Below are positions 34,559 through 42,902 of a DNA stretch of 64,000 bases, piece after piece. The notes under the pieces are model-generated. The model worked only from the letters and a program-made list of their open reading frames with translations. It was not told the origin of the DNA and did not search any database. Location of the stretch: positions 1-64,000 of the forward strand of contig MKSR01000040.1 of NCBI GenBank assembly GCA_001898145.1, given 5' to 3'. The number at the start of each line of letters is the position of its first letter. The first letter of the stretch is position 1. The position numbers and the translations under genes are program-made. This DNA comes from Dyadobacter sp. 50-39. Its GTDB lineage: Bacteria; Bacteroidota; Bacteroidia; Cytophagales; Spirosomataceae.

Positions 34559-35151
34559 TCAAAACCGAACTTGACGCCGAGCGAAAGGCTCACGATGTCA
34601 TGTAGTTTCAGAAAACCTTTGTTTTGTACGTAGCTGATAATGAGCAGGTCGTAGGTGCCCAGTTCATAGTACAGTTCAAGCGACCTTCTGCGGTTGTTGA
34701 TCACTACATTTCGCCCTGCTTTGCCGCCCAGGTATGCGCCGGGGCGGATCGCCGTAGCCCACCAGTAATAGCCTGCCGGGTAGTAGGAGGGCCATTTAGT
34801 GTCGAATTGCGGTCCGAAAGTGTAGCTCAGGTACGCCCCGATCGAGAAGGGCCGGATGTAATAGTTGTTCCGAAGGCCGATACGCCATGGAGAATAGGTG
34901 GTTTTCAGAGAGGTCGTGACCAATGCGTCCCCGCCGAATTTTTGAGGTAAAAAGCCGACCAGCAGGTCGGTTTCCAGCGTCCGGTTGCGTGAAACATAGC
35001 CGGGGCCACCCGAAACGAAGCCGATATTTCCAGCGAACTGAAATTTGGTGTGATCGGGCAGGAACCATCTGCGGCGGGAATTAAGGCCAATTTCCTGTGC
35101 GGAAGCTTGGAGGCCTGCAAGCATTAACAGGGAGAGCAGATACTTTTTCAT
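34555..35151 (-). CDS. putative outer-membrane beta-barrel protein
   Basis: A 198-residue exported protein. The signal peptide is MKKYLLSLLMLAGLQASA. The mature part is rich in alternating polar and aromatic residues with many tyrosines (GLRNNYYIRPFSIGAYLSYT, SYYPAGYYWWATAIRPGAYL, LELYYELGTYDLLIISYVQN), and it ends in SLSLGVKFGFD with a C-terminal aromatic motif typical of outer-membrane barrels. I do not recognise the family. Its stop overlaps the stop of the PAS/GAF gene in a shared TTAA (34555-34558). It lies 5 bp downstream of the metallophosphoesterase gene and is probably co-transcribed with it. Confidence 0.7.
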   Translation of the reverse strand: MKKYLLSLLMLAGLQASAQEIGLNSRRRWFLPDHTKFQFAGNIGFVSGGPGYVSRNRTLETDLLVGFLPQKFGGDALVTTSLKTTYSPWRIGLRNNYYIRPFSIGAYLSYTFGPQFDTKWPSYYPAGYYWWATAIRPGAYLGGKAGRNVVINNRRRSLELYYELGTYDLLIISYVQNKGFLKLHDIVSLSLGVKFGFD

Positions 35152-35156
35152 GTCTT

Positions 35157-35963
35157 TCAGAATTCGACCCGTTCAACTTTGTAACCGCCTTTCCAGGTCG
35201 AAATGATCATATACCCGCGCGCGCCCATGGATGTGGTAAGGTGGTAGTTGATCCCGTCGTCGTAAAACTGGCCTTCATAGAACCTATGCTGATGGCCGTA
35301 GAGGGTGAACTTCACGGTTGTATCACCGGCGAGCGCGTCGGTATATGGTTTTTCCAGGTTTTTGTCAAAATCCGCATCGAATGGCGGCACATGCCCTACC
35401 ACGATCGTATTCTGGTGGGCGGGGTTGTCGGCAAGCTGCGCTTTCAGCCATGCGATATCCGGAACGGTGCCGTCGAATGCATACTCCCGGGAATTGGTGT
35501 TGACGAAAATGAACCTGTCGCGGCCGAAACCGAAGGAGTAATTAAGCGGGCCGAACATTTTACGGTAAGTAGCCGAGCCATTGGCAACAATGTCATGGTT
35601 ACCGATCACGGTCACATAAGGATAGTTCAGACGCGTCATAATTTCGTTTACCCATTTGAATTCCTGGGTAAGGCCGAAGTCGGAAATATCACCGGCATGC
35701 AGCACGAACGAAATGTCTTTCTGCCGGTTGGCACTCCGTACAAATTCCTCACACTCGTCATACCAGCGCTGCGAATCGCCCATCAGGATGAACCGCGTGG
35801 TGTCGGTTACGGGAAGCCGGCTTATTTTTTCAATGTTTTTGGCAGTGAGGTTTTTATCTCTTTCGAGCAGTGTCTCCTCGTTGGGATTGTATTGGAACAG
35901 GTCGTCGCAGGACGAAAGCAGTAAGACCAGCCCGAGGCCGGTCCAGCGTAGCATATTTTTCAA
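35157..35963 (-). CDS. calcineurin-like metallophosphoesterase lipoprotein
   Basis: A 268-residue lipoprotein: signal peptide MKNMLRWTGLGLVLLLSSC with a lipobox. It carries the metallophosphoesterase motifs in order: MGDSQ near 61-65 (GDxx variant of D-x-H, with Gln in place of the usual His), FVLHAGDISDFG near 86-97, VIGNHD near 117-122, VGHVPPF near 189, and LYGHQHRF near 221-228. The Gln in the first motif is atypical and may alter the metal site. Substrate unknown. It is the first gene of a two-gene leftward unit with the barrel protein. Confidence 0.85.
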   Translation of the reverse strand: MKNMLRWTGLGLVLLLSSCDDLFQYNPNEETLLERDKNLTAKNIEKISRLPVTDTTRFILMGDSQRWYDECEEFVRSANRQKDISFVLHAGDISDFGLTQEFKWVNEIMTRLNYPYVTVIGNHDIVANGSATYRKMFGPLNYSFGFGRDRFIFVNTNSREYAFDGTVPDIAWLKAQLADNPAHQNTIVVGHVPPFDADFDKNLEKPYTDALAGDTTVKFTLYGHQHRFYEGQFYDDGINYHLTTSMGARGYMIISTWKGGYKVERVEF

Positions 35964-36038
35964 TTTGTTGATGAATTAACGAGTAATAAGAGTGACCTCC
36001 CAATCGGGGAGAACGTTATCAAGTAACCGTAAAAATCA

Positions 36039-36069
36039 TTGTTTGATTCCTGCGGGGACGTTATATTTA
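36039..36069 (+). promoter_or_regulatory. candidate Bacteroidetes promoter for the coiled-coil gene
   Basis: TTG (36039-36041), 20 bases, then TATATTTA (36062-36069), one mismatch from the -7 consensus. It lies about 70 bases before the ATG at 36137. Confidence 0.35.
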
Positions 36070-36136
36070 GGACATCATCCAGGCACGGTTTTTGCATTGG
36101 AAGGATGAGTATCTGTTTATTTAAACCACTATCATT

Positions 36137-36583
36137 ATGAAAATCAGGGACATATTAGCAGTTTTGGGCCTCTGGCTGATCTCGTTGTCAGTTTCGGCCC
36201 AGGTGGTGTCCAAAGACTCTATCAACATGCTGAAAGACCAGAAGGAAGTGATCGAAGTCAGCAAGCGGCTGAACGAACGAAAGCTTGAACTGGCCAAACT
36301 TGAAAATCAGCTTCCTCAGAAAACCGAAGATGTTGCCAATACGGCGGAACAAGCCCGGAAATCAGCAGAAGAAAACAAAAGGGCAGCCGAGAAACTGGGC
36401 GATAACCCGCAGGGCAAGAGGGATGCCCGCCGGGCAAGCAAAAGCGCGGGTTCTGCACACCGCGATGCCAAAAGGGCACGCCGGGCTGTTCAAAACCTCG
36501 AAAAGCTCAACAAGAATATCGAATCACTGAAAAAGAAGATCGCAGACGACGAATCCAAGCTGGCTTCCCTTCAAGGTTCGTAA
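36137..36583 (+). CDS. periplasmic coiled-coil hypothetical protein
   Basis: A 148-residue protein with a clear signal peptide (MKIRDILAVLGLWLISLSVS, cleavage after AQ-like site at about 22). The mature chain is almost wholly helical and highly charged, with a heptad-like pattern (LKDQKEVIEVSKRLNERKLE), then an alanine/arginine/lysine-rich segment (RDARRASKSAGSAHRDAKRA, near 95-115) and a final coiled coil (NIESLKKKIADDESKLASLQ). No family is recognised; similar small coiled-coil proteins are common in the Bacteroidetes periplasm. A strong terminator follows, so it is monocistronic. Confidence 0.75.
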   Translation: MKIRDILAVLGLWLISLSVSAQVVSKDSINMLKDQKEVIEVSKRLNERKLELAKLENQLPQKTEDVANTAEQARKSAEENKRAAEKLGDNPQGKRDARRASKSAGSAHRDAKRARRAVQNLEKLNKNIESLKKKIADDESKLASLQGS

Positions 36584-36661
36584 AGCGGCTGGTAACCCAT
36601 AGTGTAGAACCGGAAGAAATTTGTACTTTTCCTTCGTTGCCAGGTCCTGCCCGGTCTCATG

Positions 36662-36694
36662 ATGCCACCCTGAAAGTTCAGGGTGGCATTTTTT
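36662..36694 (+). terminator. strong intrinsic terminator
   Basis: ATGCCACCCTGAA (36662-36674) pairs with TTCAGGGTGGCAT (36677-36689), followed by a T tract to 36694. It ends the coiled-coil gene transcript. Confidence 0.9.
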
Positions 36695-36761
36695 GTGCTA
36701 TTTGCGGGTTAAAACCGACCGTCGGTTGATTTTAACGATGCGGTGAGTTACTTTTACGGCC

Positions 36762-37139
36762 GTGAGAAGGCTATTGCGAAATATCATTTTATTTATGGTT
36801 ATCCTGGACACTACGTCGCTGTGCCAGGTGTACAAGGTGCCTTTGCTTCTCAAACATTTCGCAGAGCACAAATCCCTCGATCAGGCCATTACATTCACCG
36901 ATTTCCTTTCCATGCATTACCTCGGAAAGGACCTCAACGACAACGACGACGATAAGGACATGCAGCTGCCTTTCAAAAAGGTGGAAGCGCACACCTCCAA
37001 CTTCATCTTCGTTCCCCATACCCCTGTTTTTACATTCAAAAGGGTTTATCTCCCCATTAAAGCCGAATACGGCCCCGCCGTTTCACAGGTCGATTACAGT
37101 ACCGTGCTCGGCTCGCTCTTCCGTCCGCCGCGGGCATAA
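36762..37139 (+). CDS. small protein preceding the heavy-metal RND gene
   Basis: A 125-residue protein. The N-terminal hydrophobic segment (MRRLLRNIILFMVILDTTSL) is likely a signal or membrane anchor. The following part (LKHFAEHKSLDQAITFTDFL, then SMHYLGKDLNDNDDDKDMQL and PFKKVEAH) has a histidine- and acid-rich stretch. I believe this arrangement is common in small proteins next to CusA/CzcA-type genes in Bacteroidetes, where it may serve as a metal-binding or accessory protein. The RND gene starts 97 bp downstream in the same direction. Function is inferred from context only. Confidence 0.65.
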   Translation: MRRLLRNIILFMVILDTTSLCQVYKVPLLLKHFAEHKSLDQAITFTDFLSMHYLGKDLNDNDDDKDMQLPFKKVEAHTSNFIFVPHTPVFTFKRVYLPIKAEYGPAVSQVDYSTVLGSLFRPPRA

Positions 37140-37235
37140 ATACCGGATTACTAGCGCCTTTCCGCGGCGCTGCCCGTTTCGTGCAAGGCGCCGATGTGAC
37201 CCTGCGCGTATCTGTGTATTTATTTTTCAACCAAT

Positions 37236-40200
37236 ATGCTGAACAGAATCATCAGGTTCTCCGTGGAGAACAAGCTGGTGATCGGGATATTCATGCTGTT
37301 GTGGGTTGCCTTCGGTATTTATGAACTGACGAGGCTGCCTATCGACGCCGTTCCCGATATTACCAACAATCAGGTGCAGATCATCACCACTGCGCCGTCG
37401 CTCGGCACCGAAGACGTAGAGCGGCTCATTACATTCCCCATCGAACAGGCCACGGCCAACATTCCAGGTCTCAAAGAAAGCCGGAGTATGTCGCGGTTCG
37501 GACTTTCGCTGGTTACCATTGTTTTCGACGATGCTTCCGACATCTACTGGGCACGCCAGCAGGTCACAGAGCGCCTTTCGCAGGTGGATATGCCCGAAAC
37601 CGCCGGAAAGCCCAGCCTGGCACCCGTGACCACCGGCCTCGGGGAGATTTATCAGTATGTAGTCAAGCCCAAAAAGGGTTTCGAGCAGAAATATTCGCTC
37701 GCCGACCTTCGTACCACGCAGGACTGGCTCATCCGGAGGCAGTTGCTGGGTACGCAGGGCGTTGCAGATGTATCTACGTTTGGAGGCGAGCTCAAACAAT
37801 ACGAAGTGGCCGTCGACCCGTTGGGTTTAAAGGCCATGGGACTTACCATTACCGACGTGCTGACCGCATTAAGCCGTAACAACCAGAATACCGGCGGCGC
37901 TTATATCGAAAAAGGCCCGACGGTACTGTATATCCGTAGCCTCGGACTGGCTGGGTCTATAGATGACATCAACCACATTGTGGTCGCCCAGCGCGGAGGC
38001 GTGCCCGTGCTCGTAAGCCACGTCGCGCAGGTACGTTTTGCGCCTGCGATCCGTTACGGGGCGCTCACCATGGCGGGGTATGGCGAGGTAGCAGGGGGCA
38101 TTGTCATGATGCTCAAAGGCGGCAACTCCTCGGAAGTGATCGGAAATGTGAAAAAGCGGATCGCGGAGATCAGTAAGACATTGCCCGAAGGCCTGGAAAT
38201 AGAACCGTTCCTGGACCGTACCAAAATGGTGAACAATGCCATTGGCACGGTGGAGCACAACCTGCTCGAAGGCGCGGTGATCGTGGTAATCGTACTGGTA
38301 CTGTTCCTGGGAAACCTCCGGGCAGGTTTCATTGTGGCGTCAGTAATCCCGCTGTCGATGCTGTTTGCGGTGGCGATGATGAATCTCTTCGGGGTAAGCG
38401 GTAACCTGATGAGCCTCGGCGCGCTGGACTTCGGGTTGATAGTGGACGGAGCGGTGATCATCGTCGAGGCGATCCTGCACCATTTGCATACTTCCCGAAA
38501 ATATGCGGGTATCGACCGCCTCACGCAGCAGCAGATGAACGACGAGGTATCGGGCTCTGCCAGCCGGATGATGAATGCCGCCGTGTTTGGCCAGATTATC
38601 ATTCTGATCGTCTACCTGCCGATACTGTCGCTGTCGGGCATTGAAGGCAAGATGTTCAAACCCATGGCGCAGACGGTCGCATTTGCGATCCTGGGTGCTT
38701 TTATACTCTCGCTTACTTATGTGCCGATGATCAGCTCGCTGGTGATCAGCAAGAAAATAGGCCACGCGCCCAACTGGTCTGACAAGGCGATGGAAAAAAT
38801 CGAGCGCGTTTACGAGCGTGCGCTTGCCCGCGCGCTGGGTTTCAAACGCGCAATGGTAGCTGGCGCGTTCCTGCTTTTTGGCGGAGCCGTATTGCTGTTC
38901 AGCCAAATGGGCGGTGAGTTTATCCCGCAGCTGGAAGAAGGCGATTTCGCGACGGAGACGCGCCTTTTGGTAGGGACAAATTTAAGTACCACCGTCGATG
39001 CGATCAGCCGCATTTCCGACCGTTTGAAAAATGATTATCCCGAGGTAATCAAAGTAGTGTCCCGCATTGGCAGCGCCGAAATCCCAACCGACCCGATGCC
39101 GATCGAAGGAGGGGATATGATCATTGTTTTGAAGGACAAGGCTGAATGGACCCATGCCGCCAGCTTTCCCGAGTTCGCAGAAAAAATGGCTGCGACAGCC
39201 CAGGAGGTCGTTCCCGGCGTCACTACCGGCTTTCAGTACCCGGTGCAGATGCGCTTCAACGAGCTGATGACCGGCGCAAAGCAGGATGTGGTTTGCAAGA
39301 TATTCGGGGAGGATCTGGATAAACTGGCAGATTATGCCAACCAGCTCGGCCAGATCGTCCGACACGTGGACGGTACCGCCGATTGGTATGTGGAGGAGGT
39401 GACTGGCATGCCGCAGATCGTCATCGACTTCAACCGCGCTGAAATAGCCAAGTACGGCTTGAATATCGATGATCTGAACAAGACAATCAATGCTGCCTTC
39501 GCCGGTGCGGCGGCCGGGCAGATCTACGAGGGCGAAAAGCGTTTTGATCTCGTGGTACGCGTGGGCGCGGAGGGGCGCAAGAGCATCGCCGATGTGCAGA
39601 ACCTGCTGGTATCCACGCCGAACGGCCTGCAAATACCGCTGAGCCAGGTAGCGGCGATCCGCGAAGTAGAAGGCCCCAACCAGATCCAGCGGGAAGACAC
39701 GCGTCGCCGCATTATCGTCGGTTTCAACGTGCGGGGCCGCGATGTGCAGTCCATCGTGGAAGAGTTGCAGCAGAAAGTGCAGGCAAAGATCAAGTTCGAA
39801 AGCGGGTACACCATTACCTATGGCGGTGCATTCGAAAATTTGCAACAGGCCAAGGCACGCCTGGGGATAGCGGTACCGGTGGCCCTGCTGCTGATTTTCA
39901 TCATGCTTTATTTCACATTTTCTTCTGTGAAAGACGGCGCGCTCATCTACACGGCCATCCCCCTTTCTGCCATTGGCGGCGTATTTGCCCTGGCGATGCG
40001 CGGAATGCCGTTCAGCATTTCGGCCGGCGTGGGTTTCATCGCATTATTTGGCGTGGCGGTGCTGAACGGAATCGTGCTGATCTCCGAATTCAACCGGATC
40101 AAGAAGGAGGGAGTTATCAAAGACGCTTTGCAGCTTGTCATGACGGGCACACGCAACCGGCTACGCCCGGTCCTGATGACAGCCGCCGTGGCGTCGCTCG

Positions 40201-41597
40201 GATTTCTGCCCATGGCCATCAGCAACGGAGCAGGTGCCGAAGTGCAGCGGCCGCTTGCAACTGTGGTGATAGGAGGGCTGGTAACAGCTACTTTGCTCAC
40301 GCTGTTCGTATTGCCGGCTTTGTATTTGTTGTTTAATTCAAAAAGTAAGCCGGAAGTCAAGCAACGCCATGCGGCCGCTATAATCGGCGTGCTGCTGTTT
40401 TGTGGAACGTCTGTCCAGGCGCAAAACAAGCCGATCGGGCTTGACCAGGCAGTAGAGAAGGCATTGAAGCATAACCGGAACGTGAAAGGGACCCGGCTTG
40501 GCGAGCAAGCCGCGCAAACGTTGCGGCGCAGCGCCTTTGACATCGCCAAAACCGGCATTAGCGCCGATTACGGGAAATTTAACAGCCCGAATAACGATAT
40601 GCGGATCGGGATTACCCAAACGATCGCTTTTCCGTCGGTTTATACCAACCAGCGCAAAGTCCGGGAGGCCGAATACCTCGCCGCGCAGGCGCGCACGAGG
40701 CTGAGCGAGCAGGACGTACGCACGGGTGTGCGGCAGCTTTTTTACGAATATGCCGTATTGAAAGAGCGTGAGAAGCTGCTGGTTTATGCCGACAGCATTT
40801 TTACAGGGTTCGAAAGCAAATCCAATCTGCGCTTCGAACGCGGTGCTTCCAACGTGCTCGAAAAAACAGCTGCCAGCTCGCAGAAACAGCAGATCGCGAA
40901 CCAGCTCCGCCTGGTGCGGCACGATCTGGATATTGTGGTGGAAAGGTTTAATTTCTGGTTGCAGGATTCATTGGCATACACCCCCTACCAGACAACGCCG
41001 CGCATACAGGCGACGCAGCTCGCTGACTCCGCGCTGGCCGTTGCGGATCTGCCTCAGATCGAGATCGCTCATCAGGTTACCCAGTCGGCGTACTTTCGTT
41101 ACAGGACGGAGAAATCCAGAATGCTTCCGGAATTCTCTGCTGCTTACAATAATCAAAGCCTCCGCGGGACCCAGCTCCTGGACGGCCGGGAGGTGAACCT
41201 TACGGCCAGGGACCGGTTCGGTTATTACGGTTTGGGGATCAGCATCCCGATCTTTTTCAAGGCCCACACGGCACAGATTGCCGCTGCCCGCATCGACTGG
41301 CTCCGCGCCCGAAACGACGCCGAGCTGGCAGAGCGACGGTTGCGCTCGGAATGGCAAAATGCGCAGGAACAGGTCCTGAAATACGCCGAAAACCTGCGCT
41401 ATTATGAAACCCAGGGTCTGCCGAACGCCGAGACGATCATTACCGTGGCCGACCAGCAATTTGTCGCCGGGGAAATCGATTACCTGCAATGGGTTATCCT
41501 TGCCGGACAGTCCATTGCTATCAAAAGTGAATACGTGAATGCATTGGGCAGCTACAACGAGGCGGTCATCCAGTTACTCCATTTGAACAATCAATAA
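37236..41597 (+). CDS. CusA/CzcA-type heavy-metal RND pump fused to an outer-membrane factor
   Basis: A 1453-residue protein. Residues 1 to about 1035 form a normal heavy-metal RND pump: it starts with MLNRIIRFSVENKLVIGIFM, and has the diagnostic GALDFGLIVDGAVIIVEAIL (near 390-410) with the two transport aspartates, and the late motif RLRPVLMTAAVASLGFLPMA (near 970-990). Then follows a second signal-like segment (AAAIIGVLLFCGTSVQAQ, near 1045-1063) and a TolC-like outer-membrane factor of about 390 residues (GLDQAVEKALKHNRNVKGTR near 1068, then helical barrel repeats). This type of fusion is known in Bacteroidetes. The metal is unknown. Confidence 0.92.
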   Translation: MLNRIIRFSVENKLVIGIFMLLWVAFGIYELTRLPIDAVPDITNNQVQIITTAPSLGTEDVERLITFPIEQATANIPGLKESRSMSRFGLSLVTIVFDDASDIYWARQQVTERLSQVDMPETAGKPSLAPVTTGLGEIYQYVVKPKKGFEQKYSLADLRTTQDWLIRRQLLGTQGVADVSTFGGELKQYEVAVDPLGLKAMGLTITDVLTALSRNNQNTGGAYIEKGPTVLYIRSLGLAGSIDDINHIVVAQRGGVPVLVSHVAQVRFAPAIRYGALTMAGYGEVAGGIVMMLKGGNSSEVIGNVKKRIAEISKTLPEGLEIEPFLDRTKMVNNAIGTVEHNLLEGAVIVVIVLVLFLGNLRAGFIVASVIPLSMLFAVAMMNLFGVSGNLMSLGALDFGLIVDGAVIIVEAILHHLHTSRKYAGIDRLTQQQMNDEVSGSASRMMNAAVFGQIIILIVYLPILSLSGIEGKMFKPMAQTVAFAILGAFILSLTYVPMISSLVISKKIGHAPNWSDKAMEKIERVYERALARALGFKRAMVAGAFLLFGGAVLLFSQMGGEFIPQLEEGDFATETRLLVGTNLSTTVDAISRISDRLKNDYPEVIKVVSRIGSAEIPTDPMPIEGGDMIIVLKDKAEWTHAASFPEFAEKMAATAQEVVPGVTTGFQYPVQMRFNELMTGAKQDVVCKIFGEDLDKLADYANQLGQIVRHVDGTADWYVEEVTGMPQIVIDFNRAEIAKYGLNIDDLNKTINAAFAGAAAGQIYEGEKRFDLVVRVGAEGRKSIADVQNLLVSTPNGLQIPLSQVAAIREVEGPNQIQREDTRRRIIVGFNVRGRDVQSIVEELQQKVQAKIKFESGYTITYGGAFENLQQAKARLGIAVPVALLLIFIMLYFTFSSVKDGALIYTAIPLSAIGGVFALAMRGMPFSISAGVGFIALFGVAVLNGIVLISEFNRIKKEGVIKDALQLVMTGTRNRLRPVLMTAAVASLGFLPMAISNGAGAEVQRPLATVVIGGLVTATLLTLFVLPALYLLFNSKSKPEVKQRHAAAIIGVLLFCGTSVQAQNKPIGLDQAVEKALKHNRNVKGTRLGEQAAQTLRRSAFDIAKTGISADYGKFNSPNNDMRIGITQTIAFPSVYTNQRKVREAEYLAAQARTRLSEQDVRTGVRQLFYEYAVLKEREKLLVYADSIFTGFESKSNLRFERGASNVLEKTAASSQKQQIANQLRLVRHDLDIVVERFNFWLQDSLAYTPYQTTPRIQATQLADSALAVADLPQIEIAHQVTQSAYFRYRTEKSRMLPEFSAAYNNQSLRGTQLLDGREVNLTARDRFGYYGLGISIPIFFKAHTAQIAAARIDWLRARNDAELAERRLRSEWQNAQEQVLKYAENLRYYETQGLPNAETIITVADQQFVAGEIDYLQWVILAGQSIAIKSEYVNALGSYNEAVIQLLHLNNQ

Positions 41598-41601
41598 CAT
41601 C

Positions 41602-42771
41602 ATGAAAACATACATTTTAATATCGCTGCTGGTGTGGGCGGGCCTTTCGTGCAGCACGCCGGCTACCGAGAACGGAGCTGCATCGGCTGATGCCGCAGCG
41701 GTGCCTGCCGCTCCGGCAAACGACCCGGGGATCGTGCGGCAGGTGTCTTTCGATCCGCAGCAAATGCGCAATGTGGGCATTGAGGTAGGCAAGCCACTAT
41801 GGAAGAGCATATCCGGTTCGCTCACATTGCAGGGAAAGATCGACGTTCCCCCTCAGAGTACCATCAGCCTCAGCTTTCCGCTGGGCGGCTATCTGAAATC
41901 GACGAAAATGCTGCCCGGAATGCGCGTCAGAAAAGGACAGGTGCTGGCCGAACTGGAAGATATGCAGTTTATCCAGCTCCAACAGGACTACCTTACGGCA
42001 AGGGCCAAATTTGAACTTGCGGAAAGCGAATATGTCCGCCAGAAGGACCTTAACCAGCACAAAGCGGCCAGCGACAAGGTGTTTCAGCAGGCCAGAGCTG
42101 AGATGGAAACCCAGCGGATACTGATGAATGCATTGGCGCGGAAACTGGAAGTTATCGGGATAGCACCGAAAACACTCACGCCGGACAATATCTCGAAGAC
42201 CGTTTCCATTCTTTCGCCCATCAATGGTTTTGTATCGAAAGTGAATGTAAATGTGGGCAAATACACCGCGCCTACGGATATGCTTTTCGAGCTCGTCGAT
42301 CCGAAAGATATTCATCTTGCACTGAGCGTATTCGAGAAGGATCTGGCCACGCTTTCCGTGGGCCAGCATGTGACCGCCTACGCCAATGCCGACCCGTCGA
42401 AGAAGTTTACCGCAGAGATTATCCTGATCGGCAAGAGCCTCACCGACGACCGTATGGCGGAGGTGCACTGCCATTTCGATCATTATAGCGCAGCACTCGT
42501 ACCTGGAATGTTCATGAATGGTGAGGTTGCTGTCGCGCGTAGTAAAGCACTTACTGTTCCCGAAGAGGCGGTCGTGCGCTGGGAAAACCGGTCGTTTGTA
42601 TTTCTGGAACGGGAGCCGGGCAGCTTCGAAATGGTGGAAATCCAGCCGGGTATGGTCACAGACGGGTTTCAGCAGATCACGGGAGCGGGCATCGGCGAGG
42701 ATTCGAAAATTGTGGTGCGTAATGCGTATTCGCTTCTGATGAAGATGAAAAATACCGAAGAAGAAGGCTAA
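41602..42771 (+). CDS. heavy-metal efflux periplasmic adaptor (CusB/CzcB type)
   Basis: A 389-residue lipoprotein: signal peptide MKTYILISLLVWAGLSC with a lipobox. It carries the adaptor domains: beta-barrel start (QVSFDPQQMRNVGIEVGKPL near 48-67), lipoyl half (GGYLKSTKMLPGMRVRKGQV near 95-115), long helical hairpin (about 125-180), second lipoyl half (SILSPINGFVSKVNVNVGKY near 198-217), and the outer domains. It completes the tripartite pump, and its gene follows the pump gene by a 4-base gap. No histidine-rich metal-binding tail is seen. Confidence 0.93.
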   Translation: MKTYILISLLVWAGLSCSTPATENGAASADAAAVPAAPANDPGIVRQVSFDPQQMRNVGIEVGKPLWKSISGSLTLQGKIDVPPQSTISLSFPLGGYLKSTKMLPGMRVRKGQVLAELEDMQFIQLQQDYLTARAKFELAESEYVRQKDLNQHKAASDKVFQQARAEMETQRILMNALARKLEVIGIAPKTLTPDNISKTVSILSPINGFVSKVNVNVGKYTAPTDMLFELVDPKDIHLALSVFEKDLATLSVGQHVTAYANADPSKKFTAEIILIGKSLTDDRMAEVHCHFDHYSAALVPGMFMNGEVAVARSKALTVPEEAVVRWENRSFVFLEREPGSFEMVEIQPGMVTDGFQQITGAGIGEDSKIVVRNAYSLLMKMKNTEEEG

Positions 42772-42870
42772 ATGCCCGTTCAATAACAATTAATAGGAAA
42801 ACCTGTCGCCCCCGCACTAATTTTCAGGTGCAAGGACAGAAGAGCGATTGCAAAACGTTGAGTAAAGCGC

Positions 42871-42902
42871 ACACCTCCCGGGGCTTCCTGGGAGGTGTTT
42901 TG
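42871..42902 (+). terminator. terminator of the heavy-metal efflux operon
   Basis: ACACCTCCC (42871-42879) pairs with GGGAGGTGT (42890-42898) around a 10-base loop, followed by TTTTGTT. It lies between two convergent genes. Confidence 0.85.

Noticed and set aside
35157-35963. Possible sequence error at the first metallophosphoesterase motif (MGDSQ)
   Set aside because: Other motifs are intact and the frame is continuous; a Gln variant is plausible for the family, so it is treated as a variant and not as damage.
38982-39845. Long minus-strand frame inside the heavy-metal pump
   Set aside because: Antisense shadow; residue pattern is typical for reverse reading of GC-rich coding DNA.
41797-42789. 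Minus-strand 330-codon frame opposite the heavy-metal adaptor
   Set aside because: Antisense shadow; the sense frame has clear adaptor domains.
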